Shown: piece by piece, positions 45,919-56,341 of the stretch | How the letters are laid out: every line of letters begins with the position of its first letter | How positions within the stretch are numbered: the first letter of the stretch is position 1 | Assembly: GCA_022451485.1 (NCBI GenBank) | Contig: JAKUQS010000003.1 | Coordinates: forward strand, 146,265-210,264 | Length of the DNA stretch: 64,000 nucleotides | Direction of reading: 5' to 3' | Source of the DNA: Gammaproteobacteria bacterium | Lineage (GTDB): Bacteria > Pseudomonadota > Gammaproteobacteria > Arenicellales > UBA868 | Translations under genes and position numbers: made by a program | The notes under the pieces: model-generated | Told to the model about the DNA's origin: nothing | What the model saw: the letters and a program-made list of their open reading frames with translations, nothing else | Database searches by the model: none

Positions 45919-47826
45919 TCACAGTCGATCGTCGAAAATTTTCACATCAGCCGCTTTGCGCAAATCAGCGCGAAAACCATCGAACAATAGGTCTCCCTGC
46001 CGACGTAAGATCGCAGTACGAACCTGTTCCCGTTCTTCTTGCTCGACGGCTGATGGATCACCCATTGTCACGGCATCCAGTCGGTAGATAGCAAACACCT
46101 CGGGGCTGATCTGACCGCCGCCAAATACCGGTGCGCCGGCACCAGGGTGAGGCGCAGCAAATACCTTCACCGCGATCGCCTGCTCCTGTGGATCAGTGAT
46201 CTCCTCTACAGCGGCCGGCAAAGATGCTTCGACCAAACCATACCGCCCAAGTAATTCGGCCCACGGTGTCCCGTCAGTCAACGCCGTGAGTATTGCGTTA
46301 CCCGCCTGCTCCAGTGCCAGCATTGCCTGTCGATTTTCAAGCGTGGTTTTGATCTGGTCACTTACCTCTTCCAGCAACATGGGACGGCGCTCACGGTGCT
46401 CTAGTTTTCGAAATACGATCAATGTGTCTGGATCGATCTCGATCACGCCACTATTTAGCCCGTCGACCAGAACTTCGTCCGAGAACGCAGCTTTCCGTAC
46501 TTTTGGATTAGCGGCGATACCCGTGCCCATCGCTCCACTGAACCAGTCACTGGTCTGAATGGCTAAGCCCAATTGATCGGTCAGGGGTTCGAGACTGTCA
46601 GGCTGTTCAAAAGCTATATTGCCTAACTGTTCAGCTAGCTGTACAAACTCGGCTTCACCCCCACGCCGGCGAAGCGCTGTCGCGATGTCCTCGCGCACCT
46701 CCTCAAAGGGAATCGCCTCGGTCTTCGAGACGCGGGTGACTTTGATCACATGATAACCAAACTCGGTCTTCACGGGCTCACTGATCTCGCCTGCACTAAG
46801 TGCGAATACCGCCTTCTCAAACGGGGGCACCATTGCCCCTTTCTGGATTACGCCAAGATCTCCGCCGCGAGTGGCCGAACCGGCGTCTTTCGAATACGTC
46901 CGTGCCAATTCGGCAAAATCAGCGCCTCCGCGTGCCTCGGACACTAAGCGGGCCGCTTTAGCGCGAACCGCCTCTTCCGCGGCCGCGCCTGCGACCAGCG
47001 GCAGTAATATATGACTCGCACTGCGACTACCGGGCTTTGAATAACGACGCGGAGCATCGTCGTAGTGCTTTTTCACGGCACTGTCATCGATCTTGATGGC
47101 GGCCGCCAAGCGTGCAACCGACAGTTCCACATAAGCGACGCGCGCTTGGGGCGGCTCAAAATAAACAGCCCGTTTGGCATCGAACTCATTACTGATGTCC
47201 TCATCAGTAATCTTGACCCCTTCGAGGAAGTGTTCAAGCAATAAGATCGCATACACCGCGCTGCGCTTCTGGTTGAGGAGTTTCAGGGCGTAATTTAATT
47301 CTGTCTGGCTAACGAATGCCGTCTCAGCCAGACTGATTCTCATTTGATCCGTCGTAAGCTGCTGACGCTGCTGGGCTTGGAACCCTTGCACCGACAAGCC
47401 CGCGTTACCAATCAGTCGTTCATAGCGCTCGTTATCGAATTGGCCGTTAGTGTGAAACGCTTCGGTCGTTCGGATGAAACGATTTAACTGATTGTCACTA
47501 ATGCGGAACCCTCGGTCACGTGAGAACTCACGTGCAAGTGCCTCATCAATCATCGAGTCCACCACCTGTCGCTTGAAAACAGGACTGTCCAGATACTCAG
47601 TACCGAGATCACGTCCGGCGAGTTGCACCAATTGTCGTTGTTTCTGTGCCAGCGCTCGTTGGTAATCTGACTGTTCAATCTCAACACCGTTGGCCACGGC
47701 AATCACAATCTGTGTTGCCCCTTCGAAATAGGAGTTCACCCCCCACAGCGCGAAAGGGATAGAGATCAGAATCACTATCATCCAGGCAATCCACCCGGTG
47801 GCTTTTTCCCGAATCGCACTCAGCAT
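45919..47826 (-). CDS. ppiD: Periplasmic folding chaperone with PPIase domain
   Basis: Inner-membrane-anchored periplasmic chaperone that assists outer-membrane protein folding near the Sec translocon. The 635 residues show a membrane anchor at about residues 10-32 (GWIAWMIVILISIPFALWGV), a SurA-like helical N-domain, and a parvulin-type domain with ASHILLPL, GGDLGVIQKGAMVPPFEKAVFAL and TEFGYHVIKV at about 265-370, followed by a helical C-domain. An AAGGAG site precedes the ATG. The place downstream of hupB and tRNAs is typical of gammaproteobacteria. Confidence 0.95.
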   Translation of the reverse strand: MLSAIREKATGWIAWMIVILISIPFALWGVNSYFEGATQIVIAVANGVEIEQSDYQRALAQKQRQLVQLAGRDLGTEYLDSPVFKRQVVDSMIDEALAREFSRDRGFRISDNQLNRFIRTTEAFHTNGQFDNERYERLIGNAGLSVQGFQAQQRQQLTTDQMRISLAETAFVSQTELNYALKLLNQKRSAVYAILLLEHFLEGVKITDEDISNEFDAKRAVYFEPPQARVAYVELSVARLAAAIKIDDSAVKKHYDDAPRRYSKPGSRSASHILLPLVAGAAAEEAVRAKAARLVSEARGGADFAELARTYSKDAGSATRGGDLGVIQKGAMVPPFEKAVFALSAGEISEPVKTEFGYHVIKVTRVSKTEAIPFEEVREDIATALRRRGGEAEFVQLAEQLGNIAFEQPDSLEPLTDQLGLAIQTSDWFSGAMGTGIAANPKVRKAAFSDEVLVDGLNSGVIEIDPDTLIVFRKLEHRERRPMLLEEVSDQIKTTLENRQAMLALEQAGNAILTALTDGTPWAELLGRYGLVEASLPAAVEEITDPQEQAIAVKVFAAPHPGAGAPVFGGGQISPEVFAIYRLDAVTMGDPSAVEQEEREQVRTAILRRQGDLLFDGFRADLRKAADVKIFDDRL

Positions 47827-47913
47827 CGGTTTGTGACTCCTTCGTGGCCGGCATTAGCAGTCGATATGTACGGCTGCAGGTAGCAACGCATCGGACCCCC
47901 CTCCATCTCAATC

Positions 47914-47951
47914 AAAAAAAGCTAGGCAGTCAACTCAAACTACCTAGCTTT
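47914..47951 (-). terminator. Rho-independent terminator after the tRNA pair
   Basis: On the minus strand, AAAGCTAGG...CCTAGCTTT forms a 9-base stem extended by a T-G wobble and AGT/ACT to 13 pairs around an 8-base loop, followed by a run of seven T. It lies just after tRNA-Asp and before the ppiD start, so it ends the hupB-tRNA transcript and leaves ppiD with its own promoter. Confidence 0.88.
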
Positions 47952-47961
47952 ATGCACCAAA

Positions 47962-48038
47962 TGGCGGAGCGGACGGGACTCGAACCCGCGACCCCCGGCG
48001 TGACAGGCCGGTATTCTAACCAACTGAACTACCGCTCC
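47962..48038 (-). tRNA. tRNA-Asp (GTC)
   Basis: 77 bases including an encoded CCA end (47962-47964). The acceptor stem GGAGCGG pairs with CCGCTCC, and the anticodon GTC is read from 48002-48004. D-arm GTTCAGTTGGTTAGA and T-arm GGGTTCGAGTC are canonical. It follows tRNA-Val by 43 bases on the same strand and precedes a strong terminator. Confidence 0.97.
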
Positions 48039-48081
48039 GGAAAGCAAAAAGCCCGGGATGTTTACAGGTCACCCCAATGGC

Positions 48082-48157
48082 TGGTGGGTGCTGCGGGGCT
48101 CGAACCTGCGACCTTCGCCTTGTAAGGGCGACGCTCTCCCAACTGAGCTAAGCACCC
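48082..48157 (-). tRNA. tRNA-Val (TAC)
   Basis: 76 bases including encoded CCA. The acceptor stem GGGTGCT pairs with AGCACCC, the anticodon loop is CTTACAA with anticodon TAC (48122-48124), and the T-arm contains GGTTCGAGCC. It lies 31 bases after the hupB stop, probably in the same transcript. Confidence 0.97.
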
Positions 48158-48188
48158 TTGAATAGGGTTGACGCTTTATTAAGCCCGA

Positions 48189-48461
48189 TCAGTTAACAGC
48201 ATCCTTAAGTTGCTTACCGGCTTTGAATTTGGGTGCCCGGGAAGCTGCAATTTGGATTTCTTCCCCAGTTCTCGGGTTGCGTCCAGTCCGAGCTGCACGA
48301 TCGCTGACTGAAAACGAACCAAATCCAACCAACGAAACAGTGTCACCGCTTTTCATCGCGTTACGGATATTGTCGAAGACAGCTTCAACGGCAGCGCCAG
48401 CATCGCTCTTGGATTGACCTGTGTTGGCTGCTACGGCATCGATTAGTTCGGCTTTATTCAC
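48189..48461 (-). CDS. hupB: DNA-binding protein HU-beta
   Basis: Nucleoid protein that bends DNA as a dimer. With the GTG start at 48459-48461 it has 90 residues, the standard HU length, beginning NKAELIDAVA. An AGAGGGA ribosome site lies 7 bases upstream. The signature GFGSFSVSDRAARTGRNPRTGEEI contains the DNA-binding arm. The frame continues 20 codons upstream, but these contain the ribosome site and are not part of HU. It lies between lon and the tRNA pair. Confidence 0.96.
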   Translation of the reverse strand: MNKAELIDAVAANTGQSKSDAGAAVEAVFDNIRNAMKSGDTVSLVGFGSFSVSDRAARTGRNPRTGEEIQIAASRAPKFKAGKQLKDAVN

Positions 48462-48580
48462 ATTAAGTCCCTCTAAAAATGGGTTGTTTGAACGAGAGTC
48501 ATCGCGGGAACTTTCCCGCACATCGGTTAGGTGCTGAGCTGAACCAGCCTCAGTACAAACCCAGAGTTTTCAACACATTT

Positions 48581-48610
48581 CTTATACCAATTTGAAAATT
48601 TGCCTGTCAA
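48581..48610 (-). promoter_or_regulatory. Sigma-70-like promoter for hupB
   Basis: On the minus strand TTGACA (48605-48610) and TATAAG (48581-48586) are separated by 18 bases, about 120 bases before the hupB start. The rest of the 313-base interval between hupB and lon holds an AT-rich stretch (about 48690-48726) that could act as an UP element, and a weak hairpin (48731-48748) that might end the lon transcript. No gene is seen in it. Confidence 0.65.
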
Positions 48611-48774
48611 GGACCACACAGCCTCTCGATCTGTGGTTGTCTCTGGAAACACCACTTAACACATTGATATTATGCCTCTGTTACGATTACAAGGCCAAGA
48701 AAATAAACAATATTTTATTAAAATAACCGTCTCGCGGCACCTTGCGAGTGAAACCTACACACCGCACGAATCAG

Positions 48775-51198
48775 TCAGTGGGCCCGCGGTTGATCATCCG
48801 TCGCACCCGCAGGTTCAGCGACCGTATCCTCAAAGCCCTCTGTGGCTTCATCCGTCGAGGGGAAAGACTCCAATGCTAAGGTAAAGACCTCGTCGATCCA
48901 TCGAACAGGCCGAATATCCAGTTCACTCTTTATATTTTTAGGTATCTCAGCCAAATCCTTCTCGTTCTCCTGTGGAATCAGCACCATACCGATACCGCCG
49001 CGCAAGGCTGCCAGGAGCTTTTCCTTTAGGCCGCCGATGGGTAGGACCTCGCCACGCAACGTGATCTCACCTGTCATGGCGACATCAGAACGTACTGGGA
49101 TACCTGAAATAGCCGAAAGTATCGCAGTACACATACCGACGCCGGCACTCGGACCATCTTTGGGCGTCGCTCCTTCCGGAACATGGATATGGATATCATG
49201 TTTCTGATAAAAGTCGTTGTCTATACCGTAATGCTGGCCACGAGTTCGCAATACACTCATAGCGGCTTGTATTGACTCCTGCATCACATCACCTAATTTA
49301 CCCGTGTAGATCTGCTTACCTTTGCCAGGCATATGGGCCACTTCAATGGTCAGTAATTCGCCACCCACTTCCGTCCAAGCGAGGCCAGTTACCTGGCCAA
49401 CTCGATTAGCTTCTTCGGCCTTACCATATCGAAATCTTTTTACACCACAAAACTTATCGAGATTCCGAGCTGTTACGGAGACACGACGTTTTGCCTTGTT
49501 AAACAGCAACTGCTTGACCGTCTTACGGCAAATCTTAGCAATCTCTCGTTCCAATCCGCGCACACCGGCTTCACGTGTGTAATAGCGGACAATATCTAGC
49601 AGACCGCTACTCGCCAATGAAATCTCACTGTCTTTGAGTCCGTTGTTTTTGATTTGCTTGGGCACCAGATAGCGGGTTGCGATGTTGAGTTTTTCATCTT
49701 CGGTATAACCCGAAATACGAATGACCTCCATGCGATCTAACAGCGGCGCAGGTATATTCAGCGTATTCGCAGTGGCAATGAACATCACCTCTGATAGGTC
49801 ATAATCAACTTCCAGATAATGATCGCCAAATTTGTGGTTCTGCTCCGGATCAAGCACTTCCAACAATGCTGATGAAGGATCACCACGAAAGTCCATTGAC
49901 ATCTTGTCCACTTCATCGAGCATAAACAACGGGTTGCGCGCCTTAACCTTGGACATATTCTGAATAATTTTTCCCGGCATGGATCCGATATAGGTCCTTC
50001 GATGGCCACGGATTTCAGCCTCATCGCGCACACCGCCGAGCGACATGCGAACAAACTTTCGGTTGGTGGCACGAGCAATCGATTCTCCCAATGAGGTCTT
50101 ACCCACCCCAGGCGGTCCAACCAGACAAAGAATCGGCCCCTTCAATCGCTTCACTCGTTGTTGAACAGCAAGGTACTCAAGAATTCGTTCTTTGACTTTC
50201 TCAAGACCATAGTGATCTGCTTCCAGTATTTTTTCTGCTTTACGTAGGTCTTTCGATACACGACTACGCTTCTTCCAGGGCACCTGCACCAACCAGTCAA
50301 TATAGTTGCGAACCACGGTAGCTTCGGCAGACATTGGTGACATCATGCGCAATTTCTTGAGTTCAGCATCGGCCTTTTCGCGGGCCTCCTTCGACATGCC
50401 CACCTCTTCGATCTTTTGCTGCAACTCATCTAACTCGTTAGAACCGTCTTCCATCTCGCCGAGTTCCTTCTGAATAGCTTTCATCTGCTCATTCAGATAG
50501 TACTCACGTTGGCTCTTCTCCATCTGCTTCTTGACTCGACCGCGGATGCGTTTCTCAACCTGTAGCAGATCGATTTCCGACTCCATGGTGCCGAGGATGT
50601 GTTCCAAACGCTCACGTGCATCACCAATTTCAAGGAGTTTCTGCTTTTCTTCATTCCTCAAGGTAAGATGTGCTGCCACCGTATCGGCTAAACGAGCGGG
50701 TGTTTCTATACCACTCAGTGAAGTCAGGACTTCTGGTGGAATCTTAGAATTTGCCTTGACGTATTGCTCGAACACGCTCGATACCGTTCTCACAAGCGCT
50801 TCGGATTCCTGGTCATCAAACTCGCCCTCTTCCATAGACGCAGTATCGACCACATACATCTCGTCTACCTCAACATACTTGACGATAGACGCTCGCGAAA
50901 CACCTTCCACCAACACTTTGACCGTCCCGTCAGGCAACTTCAGCAACTGAAGAATGTTGGCCATGGTTCCAACGGCATAAATATCCTCTGGCTGGGGGTC
51001 ATCAGCGGCAGCATCATACTGAGCCGCCAGAAAAATCTGCTTTCCTGCTTCCATGGCGCTTTCTAGCGCTCTAATGGATTTTTCACGACCAACAAACAGT
51101 GGAATCACCATATAAGGAAACACCACCACATCGCGCAGTGGCAATAACGCATAACGAGTATTCGGCACGACGACTTCAGGCTCTTGAGTATCAGTCAT
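48775..51198 (-). CDS. lon: ATP-dependent protease Lon
   Basis: AAA+ serine protease degrading misfolded and regulatory proteins. The 807 residues match LonA. The N-terminal substrate-binding domain begins [23 protein letters not shown]. Walker A is [11 protein letters not shown] and Walker [11 protein letters not shown] in the middle. The protease dyad is Ser in [11 protein letters not shown] and Lys in [11 protein letters not shown]. The tail after residue 780 is short and acidic. A sigma-32-like promoter lies upstream, consistent with heat-shock control. Located between clpX and hupB as in E. coli. Confidence 0.98.
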   Translation of the reverse strand: MTDTQEPEVVVPNTRYALLPLRDVVVFPYMVIPLFVGREKSIRALESAMEAGKQIFLAAQYDAAADDPQPEDIYAVGTMANILQLLKLPDGTVKVLVEGVSRASIVKYVEVDEMYVVDTASMEEGEFDDQESEALVRTVSSVFEQYVKANSKIPPEVLTSLSGIETPARLADTVAAHLTLRNEEKQKLLEIGDARERLEHILGTMESEIDLLQVEKRIRGRVKKQMEKSQREYYLNEQMKAIQKELGEMEDGSNELDELQQKIEEVGMSKEAREKADAELKKLRMMSPMSAEATVVRNYIDWLVQVPWKKRSRVSKDLRKAEKILEADHYGLEKVKERILEYLAVQQRVKRLKGPILCLVGPPGVGKTSLGESIARATNRKFVRMSLGGVRDEAEIRGHRRTYIGSMPGKIIQNMSKVKARNPLFMLDEVDKMSMDFRGDPSSALLEVLDPEQNHKFGDHYLEVDYDLSEVMFIATANTLNIPAPLLDRMEVIRISGYTEDEKLNIATRYLVPKQIKNNGLKDSEISLASSGLLDIVRYYTREAGVRGLEREIAKICRKTVKQLLFNKAKRRVSVTARNLDKFCGVKRFRYGKAEEANRVGQVTGLAWTEVGGELLTIEVAHMPGKGKQIYTGKLGDVMQESIQAAMSVLRTRGQHYGIDNDFYQKHDIHIHVPEGATPKDGPSAGVGMCTAILSAISGIPVRSDVAMTGEITLRGEVLPIGGLKEKLLAALRGGIGMVLIPQENEKDLAEIPKNIKSELDIRPVRWIDEVFTLALESFPSTDEATEGFEDTVAEPAGATDDQPRAH

Positions 51199-51261
51199 AC
51201 GGTTTAACGGGCAATTGTCCTAGTGAAAGTTAGAGCGAAAGTACCACCATTGCTAGTTGTA

Positions 51262-51288
51262 GTGGGGACTCGCCGAGCCGAATTCAAG
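51262..51288 (-). promoter_or_regulatory. Sigma-32-like heat-shock promoter for lon
   Basis: On the minus strand CTTGAA (51283-51288) and CCCCAC (51262-51267) are separated by 15 bases, close to the sigma-32 consensus CTTGAA-N13-15-CCCCAT. It lies 64 bases before the lon start, in the 173-base gap after clpX. Lon is heat-shock-controlled in E. coli, so a functional site is plausible. Confidence 0.65.
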
Positions 51289-51371
51289 GCTACGGAAGGT
51301 CTTTTTTTTAGAATGGCAACCCATCCGATACCAAGACATCCAGACGAATTAGCACTATACGGCCTGAATGC

Positions 51372-52655
51372 TCAGGAACTTTGCGCGGCGTTCCGGGCAT
51401 CATCCGCATACACATAAAGGGGCCTAGCACCTTCTTCAATAACACTTTGATCTACCGTAACTTTCTTTACGTTATCAAGCGACGGTAACTCAAACATAGT
51501 CTCCAGTAGCGCCTTTTCAAGAATTGATCGCAATCCACGTGCGCCCGTCTTTCGATCCATCGCCTTGTGCGCCACCGCTACCAACGCGTCTTCACGAATT
51601 TCAAGCTCTACGCCTTCGAGTTCAAACAATTTGCCGTACTGCTTATTGAGCGCATTCTTTGGCTGAGTCAGAATGGTGACCAGGGCATCCTCATCGAGTT
51701 CTTCAAGGGTCGCGACCACCGGCAGGCGCCCAACAAACTCGGGAATCAGTCCATATTTAACGAGATCCTCGGGCTCCAGGTCCTTCAGAAACAGACTCAT
51801 TGAATCTTGTTCAGTCTTGCTCTTTATATCCGCGCCAAAGCCAATTCCCGATTTTTCTGAGCGTTCCTGTATCACCTTTTCAAGACCCGAAAATGCACCA
51901 CCACAAATAAACAGCACATTACGCGTATCGACCTGCAAAAATTCCTGCTGTGGGTGTTTGCGACCTCCTTGTGGCGGCACCGACGCAACCGTACCCTCAA
52001 TCAGCTTCAACAATGCCTGCTGAACGCCTTCCCCTGACACGTCACGCGTAATCGAAGGGTTATCCGATTTACGCGAGATTTTATCGATCTCGTCGATGTA
52101 TACGATGCCAGCCTGTGCCTTTTCAACATCATAATCACACTTCTGCAGCAGCTTCTGGATAATGTTTTCTACATCCTCGCCGACATACCCCGCCTCGGTC
52201 AGTGTTGTGGCATCCGCAATGGTGAATGGCACATTTAGCTCTCGGGCGAGCGTCTCGGCAAGCAGTGTTTTTCCCGAGCCGGTCGGGCCAATCATCAGTA
52301 TGTTGCTCTTTGAAATGTCGACGTCGCCGACAGCATCTTCGTTTTCCAGCCGTTTGTAGTGATTGTAGACCGCGACTGACAACACCTTCTTGGCCTCGTC
52401 CTGGCCAATCACGTACTCATCTAGCCGATGGCAAATTTCCTGCGGGGTTGGATACTGAGGTCCAGTATCCGCTTGAGTATCGTTGTCTTGGGTCTCTTCC
52501 CGAATGATCTCGTTGCAAAGTTCAACACACTCATCACAAACGAACACCGATGGACCGGCAATTAACTTACGGACATCATGTTGACTTTTTCCACAAAACG
52601 AGCAGTAGAGCAGCTTGTCCTGCTTTCTGTCGTTACTATTCTCTTTGTCAGTCAT
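51372..52655 (-). CDS. clpX: ClpXP protease ATPase subunit ClpX
   Basis: Hexameric AAA+ unfoldase that feeds ClpP. The 427 residues match. The N-terminal zinc finger uses Cys18, Cys21, Cys40 and Cys43. Walker A is [12 protein letters not shown] at about 123-134 and Walker B is [10 protein letters not shown] near 190. The ClpP-contact loop (IGF-type) is seen as SGIGFGAD. The sensor-2 Arg is in [10 protein letters not shown]. It starts 107 bases after the clpP stop on the same strand. Confidence 0.98.
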   Translation of the reverse strand: MTDKENSNDRKQDKLLYCSFCGKSQHDVRKLIAGPSVFVCDECVELCNEIIREETQDNDTQADTGPQYPTPQEICHRLDEYVIGQDEAKKVLSVAVYNHYKRLENEDAVGDVDISKSNILMIGPTGSGKTLLAETLARELNVPFTIADATTLTEAGYVGEDVENIIQKLLQKCDYDVEKAQAGIVYIDEIDKISRKSDNPSITRDVSGEGVQQALLKLIEGTVASVPPQGGRKHPQQEFLQVDTRNVLFICGGAFSGLEKVIQERSEKSGIGFGADIKSKTEQDSMSLFLKDLEPEDLVKYGLIPEFVGRLPVVATLEELDEDALVTILTQPKNALNKQYGKLFELEGVELEIREDALVAVAHKAMDRKTGARGLRSILEKALLETMFELPSLDNVKKVTVDQSVIEEGARPLYVYADDARNAAQSS

Positions 52656-52762
52656 GTTATTTCGATAGAGAGACTGAACTGAATTTCTTTAACGGACATC
52701 AGTTTAAACCAAAAATGCCTTCAAACCGAATGTTACATCAGCCTCCATACCGGTATGCTTCC

Positions 52763-53440
52763 TCAAGCCTCGCGCTGGCTAATCACCTTGTCAATGATAC
52801 CGTATGTGGCAGCATCCTCGCCGCCCATGAAATTGTCTCGTTCCGTATCTCGCTGAATCTCATCCAGATCACGTCCAACGTGGTGCGCTAAAATCACGTT
52901 TAACCGCTCCCGCAGGTGCAGAATTTCCCGGGCGTGAATATCGATATCCGTCGCCTGCCCCTGAAACCCTCCCCACGGTTGGTGGATCATAATCCGAGCG
53001 TGAGGAAGAGAAAAACGCTTATTGGATGCACCGCCCGCTAATATCAACGCACCCATGCTCGCTGCCTGACCGATGCAGACGGTACTGACGTCAGGCCGAA
53101 CAAACTGTATGGTGTCGTAAATAGCCAATCCAGCAGTAACGCTCCCGCCAGGGCTGTTGATGTAAAGATGGATATCCTTGTCCGGATTTTCTGATTCGAG
53201 GAAAAGAAGCTGCGCCACGACCAGATTGGCCATGTGATCGTCCACCTGGCCAACCAGAAATATCACCCGTTCTTTCAGCAGGCGCGAATAGATATCGAAC
53301 GCTCGTTCACCTCGGCCGGTGGTTTCGATCACCATCGGGATTAGTCCAATATTCTGCGGATCACTTCCTAGTGCACGTTGCGGTTGATCTTTCACGTTGT
53401 CCCCTACTAACTCAGTTAACCTAGTCCCACTTTTTGTCAT
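52763..53440 (-). CDS. clpP: ClpP protease catalytic subunit
   Basis: Serine protease forming the double heptameric ring of ClpXP/ClpAP. The 225 residues include an N-terminal extension of about 28 residues before [21 protein letters not shown]. The triad is Ser128 ([11 protein letters not shown]), His153 (MIHQPWGG) and Asp202 (DTERDNFM), with the same spacing as in E. coli. Its ATG overlaps the tig stop by 4 bases, coupling the chaperone and protease genes. Confidence 0.98.
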   Translation of the reverse strand: MTKSGTRLTELVGDNVKDQPQRALGSDPQNIGLIPMVIETTGRGERAFDIYSRLLKERVIFLVGQVDDHMANLVVAQLLFLESENPDKDIHLYINSPGGSVTAGLAIYDTIQFVRPDVSTVCIGQAASMGALILAGGASNKRFSLPHARIMIHQPWGGFQGQATDIDIHAREILHLRERLNVILAHHVGRDLDEIQRDTERDNFMGGEDAATYGIIDKVISQREA

Positions 53441-54771
53441 TCTGTCGCTGAAACTGCATCCGTATTACCCGCAGCCGCGGGGTTCATGAATTCGCTGAAG
53501 CGTATTTCATTATCCACCACTTCGGCCTCCTCGAGCAGACACTGAATCGCCTTTTCCTCCACCACCAACGCTTCGATCTGACTCAACCGCGAACGCTCAG
53601 CATAGTGCCAGCTAATCACCTGTTGGGGATCGTCGTAACTTGACGCAAGTTTTTCCAGGTACGCCTTGACTTCGTCATCCCCTGGCTGGAGCTCCCTCAC
53701 CTTAACAAATTCGTTCATCACCAGACCCAACGCGACTCGACGCTTAGCCTCGTCACGGTAACGGGTTCGATCAATATCACCATCACCCGGCAACCCCTGT
53801 TGCTGCTGTTGCGTTCGCGTCGACTGAATCGCACGCTCAATTTCTTCCTCGATCAACGTTTCTGGCACTGGAAAATCATTACCCTCGAGCAACGCATCGA
53901 AAACAGCTTGCCGCAGCAACCCGCGCACTCGCTCGTCACGTTCACGTTCGAGATTCGATCTCACTTCAGCCCGAAACGCGTCTGAAGTCCCCTCATCAAT
54001 GCCGAGGGCCTTTATAAAGTCCTCGTCCACTTCCGGCAATACCGGCCGACTGACATCGCGCACTGTGATCGCAAATTCAGCGGCTTGTCCGGCGAGTTCC
54101 GCACTGGGATAGTCTTCCGGGAAAGTGAGCGACACGGTCACTTGATCATCAGCCTTGGTCCCTGCCAAAGCACTCTCGAACTCAGGCAACAAACCACCAC
54201 TGCCGATGACAGCTGGATAGTTCTCTGCCTCCCCACCCTCAAACGGCTCACCATCGACAGTGCCCTTGAAATCAACCGAGACACGGTCACCTTCATTCGC
54301 AACGTCGGTGGTGGATTCCCAAGTTGTCCGGCGCTTCCGGAGTGTTTCAACCGTCTGGTCAATATCGCTGTCCTCAACCTCGCAGACTGATCGTTCAACG
54401 CGCTTGCCCTTGATATCATGTCTGGGAATATCCGGGAAAACTTCAATCGTGGCCGTGTATTCAAGGGTTTCCCCTCGCGTGAGGTTTTTGGGCTCAATCG
54501 ATGGCATACCTACCGGTACAATTGCCTTCTCCTGCAAGGCGTCACGGTAACTTGTGTCAATCAGTTCCTGAGCAGCCTCATGTAGCGCCTGAATACCAAA
54601 TTGCGCTTCGGCCACTTTACGTGGCACCTTACCCGGCCGAAATCCAGGTATCTTGGCTGTCCGAGCAAATCGACCAATACGTGCATCGACCCCCTTTTCC
54701 AACTCGGTGGCGGGGACTTTAATAGTCATGCGGCGAACAATTTCACCGGGTGATTCGATCGAAACTTCCAC
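53437..54771 (-). CDS. tig: Trigger factor
   Basis: Ribosome-associated chaperone with peptidyl-prolyl isomerase activity. The 444 residues cover the three domains. The N-terminal ribosome-binding signature is [14 protein letters not shown], the FKBP-like PPIase domain contains [32 protein letters not shown], and a helical C-domain follows. The start is GTG with a GAGGA site 6 bases upstream. It follows tRNA-Leu on the same strand and leads into clpP-clpX-lon, the conserved order. Confidence 0.97.
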   Translation of the reverse strand: MEVSIESPGEIVRRMTIKVPATELEKGVDARIGRFARTAKIPGFRPGKVPRKVAEAQFGIQALHEAAQELIDTSYRDALQEKAIVPVGMPSIEPKNLTRGETLEYTATIEVFPDIPRHDIKGKRVERSVCEVEDSDIDQTVETLRKRRTTWESTTDVANEGDRVSVDFKGTVDGEPFEGGEAENYPAVIGSGGLLPEFESALAGTKADDQVTVSLTFPEDYPSAELAGQAAEFAITVRDVSRPVLPEVDEDFIKALGIDEGTSDAFRAEVRSNLERERDERVRGLLRQAVFDALLEGNDFPVPETLIEEEIERAIQSTRTQQQQQGLPGDGDIDRTRYRDEAKRRVALGLVMNEFVKVRELQPGDDEVKAYLEKLASSYDDPQQVISWHYAERSRLSQIEALVVEEKAIQCLLEEAEVVDNEIRFSEFMNPAAAGNTDAVSATE

Positions 54772-54815
54772 TGGTCATCCTCTGCTATGGCGTTCAGCAA
54801 TGTTGATCGTGATAC

Positions 54816-54900
54816 TGGTGCGAAAGGGGAGACTCGAACTCCCATGGGTTACCCCACTGATACCTAAAACCAGCGCGTCTACCAGTTCCGCCACTTTCGC
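54816..54900 (-). tRNA. tRNA-Leu (TAG)
   Basis: 85 bases with encoded CCA (54816-54818). The acceptor stem GCGAAAG pairs with CTTTCGC. The anticodon stem-loop gives TAG at 54864-54866, and the long variable arm marks a class II tRNA. It lies 44 bases upstream of tig, as in many gammaproteobacteria. Confidence 0.96.
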
Positions 54901-55289
54901 GATGCTGCATCTTGCCACTTCTGACTCTATATAACGCTGTTATCGTGGTTTTCAACAGCTGCCCTACCGTTTGAAGACAAAAGACAGGCAGCCAATTAGC
55001 GATGCAGACGGGCCGCATTAATCGTATCGATTTTCTAACAAAATCTATTTATAGTCAATCACTTACGAAACTACAAACTAACCCGTACTACCTCCATCAA
55101 CGCGTGACCTGTCGTGTCCAATGCACAAAACACATAAGACCCTTGAGACCACGTTGATGAATGATTCGCCCATGCCACGCTTTGACTGAATGGGTTGGGT
55201 TGTCAGCGGCAACCCTGCTTAGAGCCATACGGGTCTCGTTGATGGCATGAGACAATACCCTTTTATGCCCTCGTCGGGATTCTCACTAA
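54901..55289. other. 389-base stretch between tRNA-Leu and the DMT gene
   Basis: No gene is seen. The part next to the tRNA contains its probable promoter. The remainder, up to the GTG start of the exporter, shows no open frame with family similarity and no strong hairpin with a T-run. Confidence 0.5.
54928..54955 (-). promoter_or_regulatory. Candidate promoter for tRNA-Leu/tig
   Basis: On the minus strand TTGAAA (54950-54955) and TATATA (54928-54933) with a 16-base spacer lie 28 bases before the tRNA 5' end. A small palindrome (ATAAC-GCT-GTTAT, 54931-54943) overlaps the -10 element. No other promoter-like site stands out before tig. Confidence 0.45.
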
Positions 55290-56174
55290 GTGACTCACGC
55301 GACCGCCCTGTGGCATCGATTTATTCCAGCGACGCCGGTGGTTTTTGTTTTTCTTTGGAGTTCCGCCTTTGTTGGTATTCGCTTTGGACTGCCTTACGCT
55401 GAGCCGTTTACCTTCCTCGCGTGGCGATTCTTACTGGCAGCAGGTATTTTTCTTTTGGTCGCCTGGCAATTACGTAGCCCATGGCCTCAGCGGCTTAGCA
55501 CCTATGTGCACATCATATTCTGTGGCGTCTTGATTCATGGCGTCTATCTCGGTAGCGTGTTTGAGGCGGTTTATCGCGGAGTACCCGTCGGCGTTTGCGC
55601 ACTCATACTGGGCACACAGCCGCTGATAACAGCCGTATTGGTTCAACCTTTCGTCGGGGAAAAAGTCAGTCAGCGCCAGTGGCTTGGCTTTATAGGCGGA
55701 GCGCTCGGGGTCGCATTAGTTGTTACCGAACAGTTAGACGTCTTTGGCCGAGATCTATTCGGCATGGGACTTTGCTTGATGTCTGTCGTCGCAATCAGTA
55801 TTGCGACGGTTTACCAAAAGCGCTATTGCAGCGAAATGGATCTTGGAAGTGGTGCCTTCCTGCAGTTTCTCGCCGCCGGCATTCTGATGCTACTGCTCTC
55901 CTTAGTATTGGAAAGCGGGCACGTAGAATGGAGTGGTGAGTTTTTATTTGCGCTGACGTGGCTTGTATTGATTGTTTCGTTGGGGGCCATGACCCTTTTT
56001 TGGGTCATGGTCAAACAGCACGCTGCTGTCAATGTTGCCAGTCTCTTTTTTCTTGTGCCGCCTTTGGCAATGATTATGATGTGGTTGCTTTTTGATGAAA
56101 CACTAGGCCTGCAGGCCATTGCTGGCATGATCATCATTGCGACCTCGGTTTCTATCATTACGCGCGGTCGATAG
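55290..56174 (+). CDS. DMT-superfamily (EamA) transporter
   Basis: Inner-membrane exporter-type protein of 294 residues with about ten hydrophobic segments in two EamA halves (first half VVFVFLWSSAFVGIRFGLPYAEP; second half begins near GMGLCLMSVVAISIATVYQKR). Members export amino acids or other metabolites; the substrate is unknown. The start is GTG with a weak ribosome site. It stands alone between tRNA-Leu and the second PhyH gene, facing the latter. Confidence 0.88.
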   Translation: MTHATALWHRFIPATPVVFVFLWSSAFVGIRFGLPYAEPFTFLAWRFLLAAGIFLLVAWQLRSPWPQRLSTYVHIIFCGVLIHGVYLGSVFEAVYRGVPVGVCALILGTQPLITAVLVQPFVGEKVSQRQWLGFIGGALGVALVVTEQLDVFGRDLFGMGLCLMSVVAISIATVYQKRYCSEMDLGSGAFLQFLAAGILMLLLSLVLESGHVEWSGEFLFALTWLVLIVSLGAMTLFWVMVKQHAAVNVASLFFLVPPLAMIMMWLLFDETLGLQAIAGMIIIATSVSIITRGR

Positions 56175-56341
56175 AAGTCGCTAGAACAGCTAGGTCGTCT
56201 ATAGTCATCGAGTTTAATCAGTGCTCGACTGAGCATTCCACCCAAAGTCATTGCGGCCGACCGGCATTCCAGAAACTTATCGTACATTCTGATTTGACGG
56301 TCACCCGGCCGTAAATTACAGCCTCGTTTACAAGCAGCAGT

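Noticed and set aside
51359..51374. Terminator at the clpX stop (CCTGA-GCAT-TCAGG hairpin)
   Set aside because: The stem is only five pairs, overlaps the stop codon and lacks a T-run.
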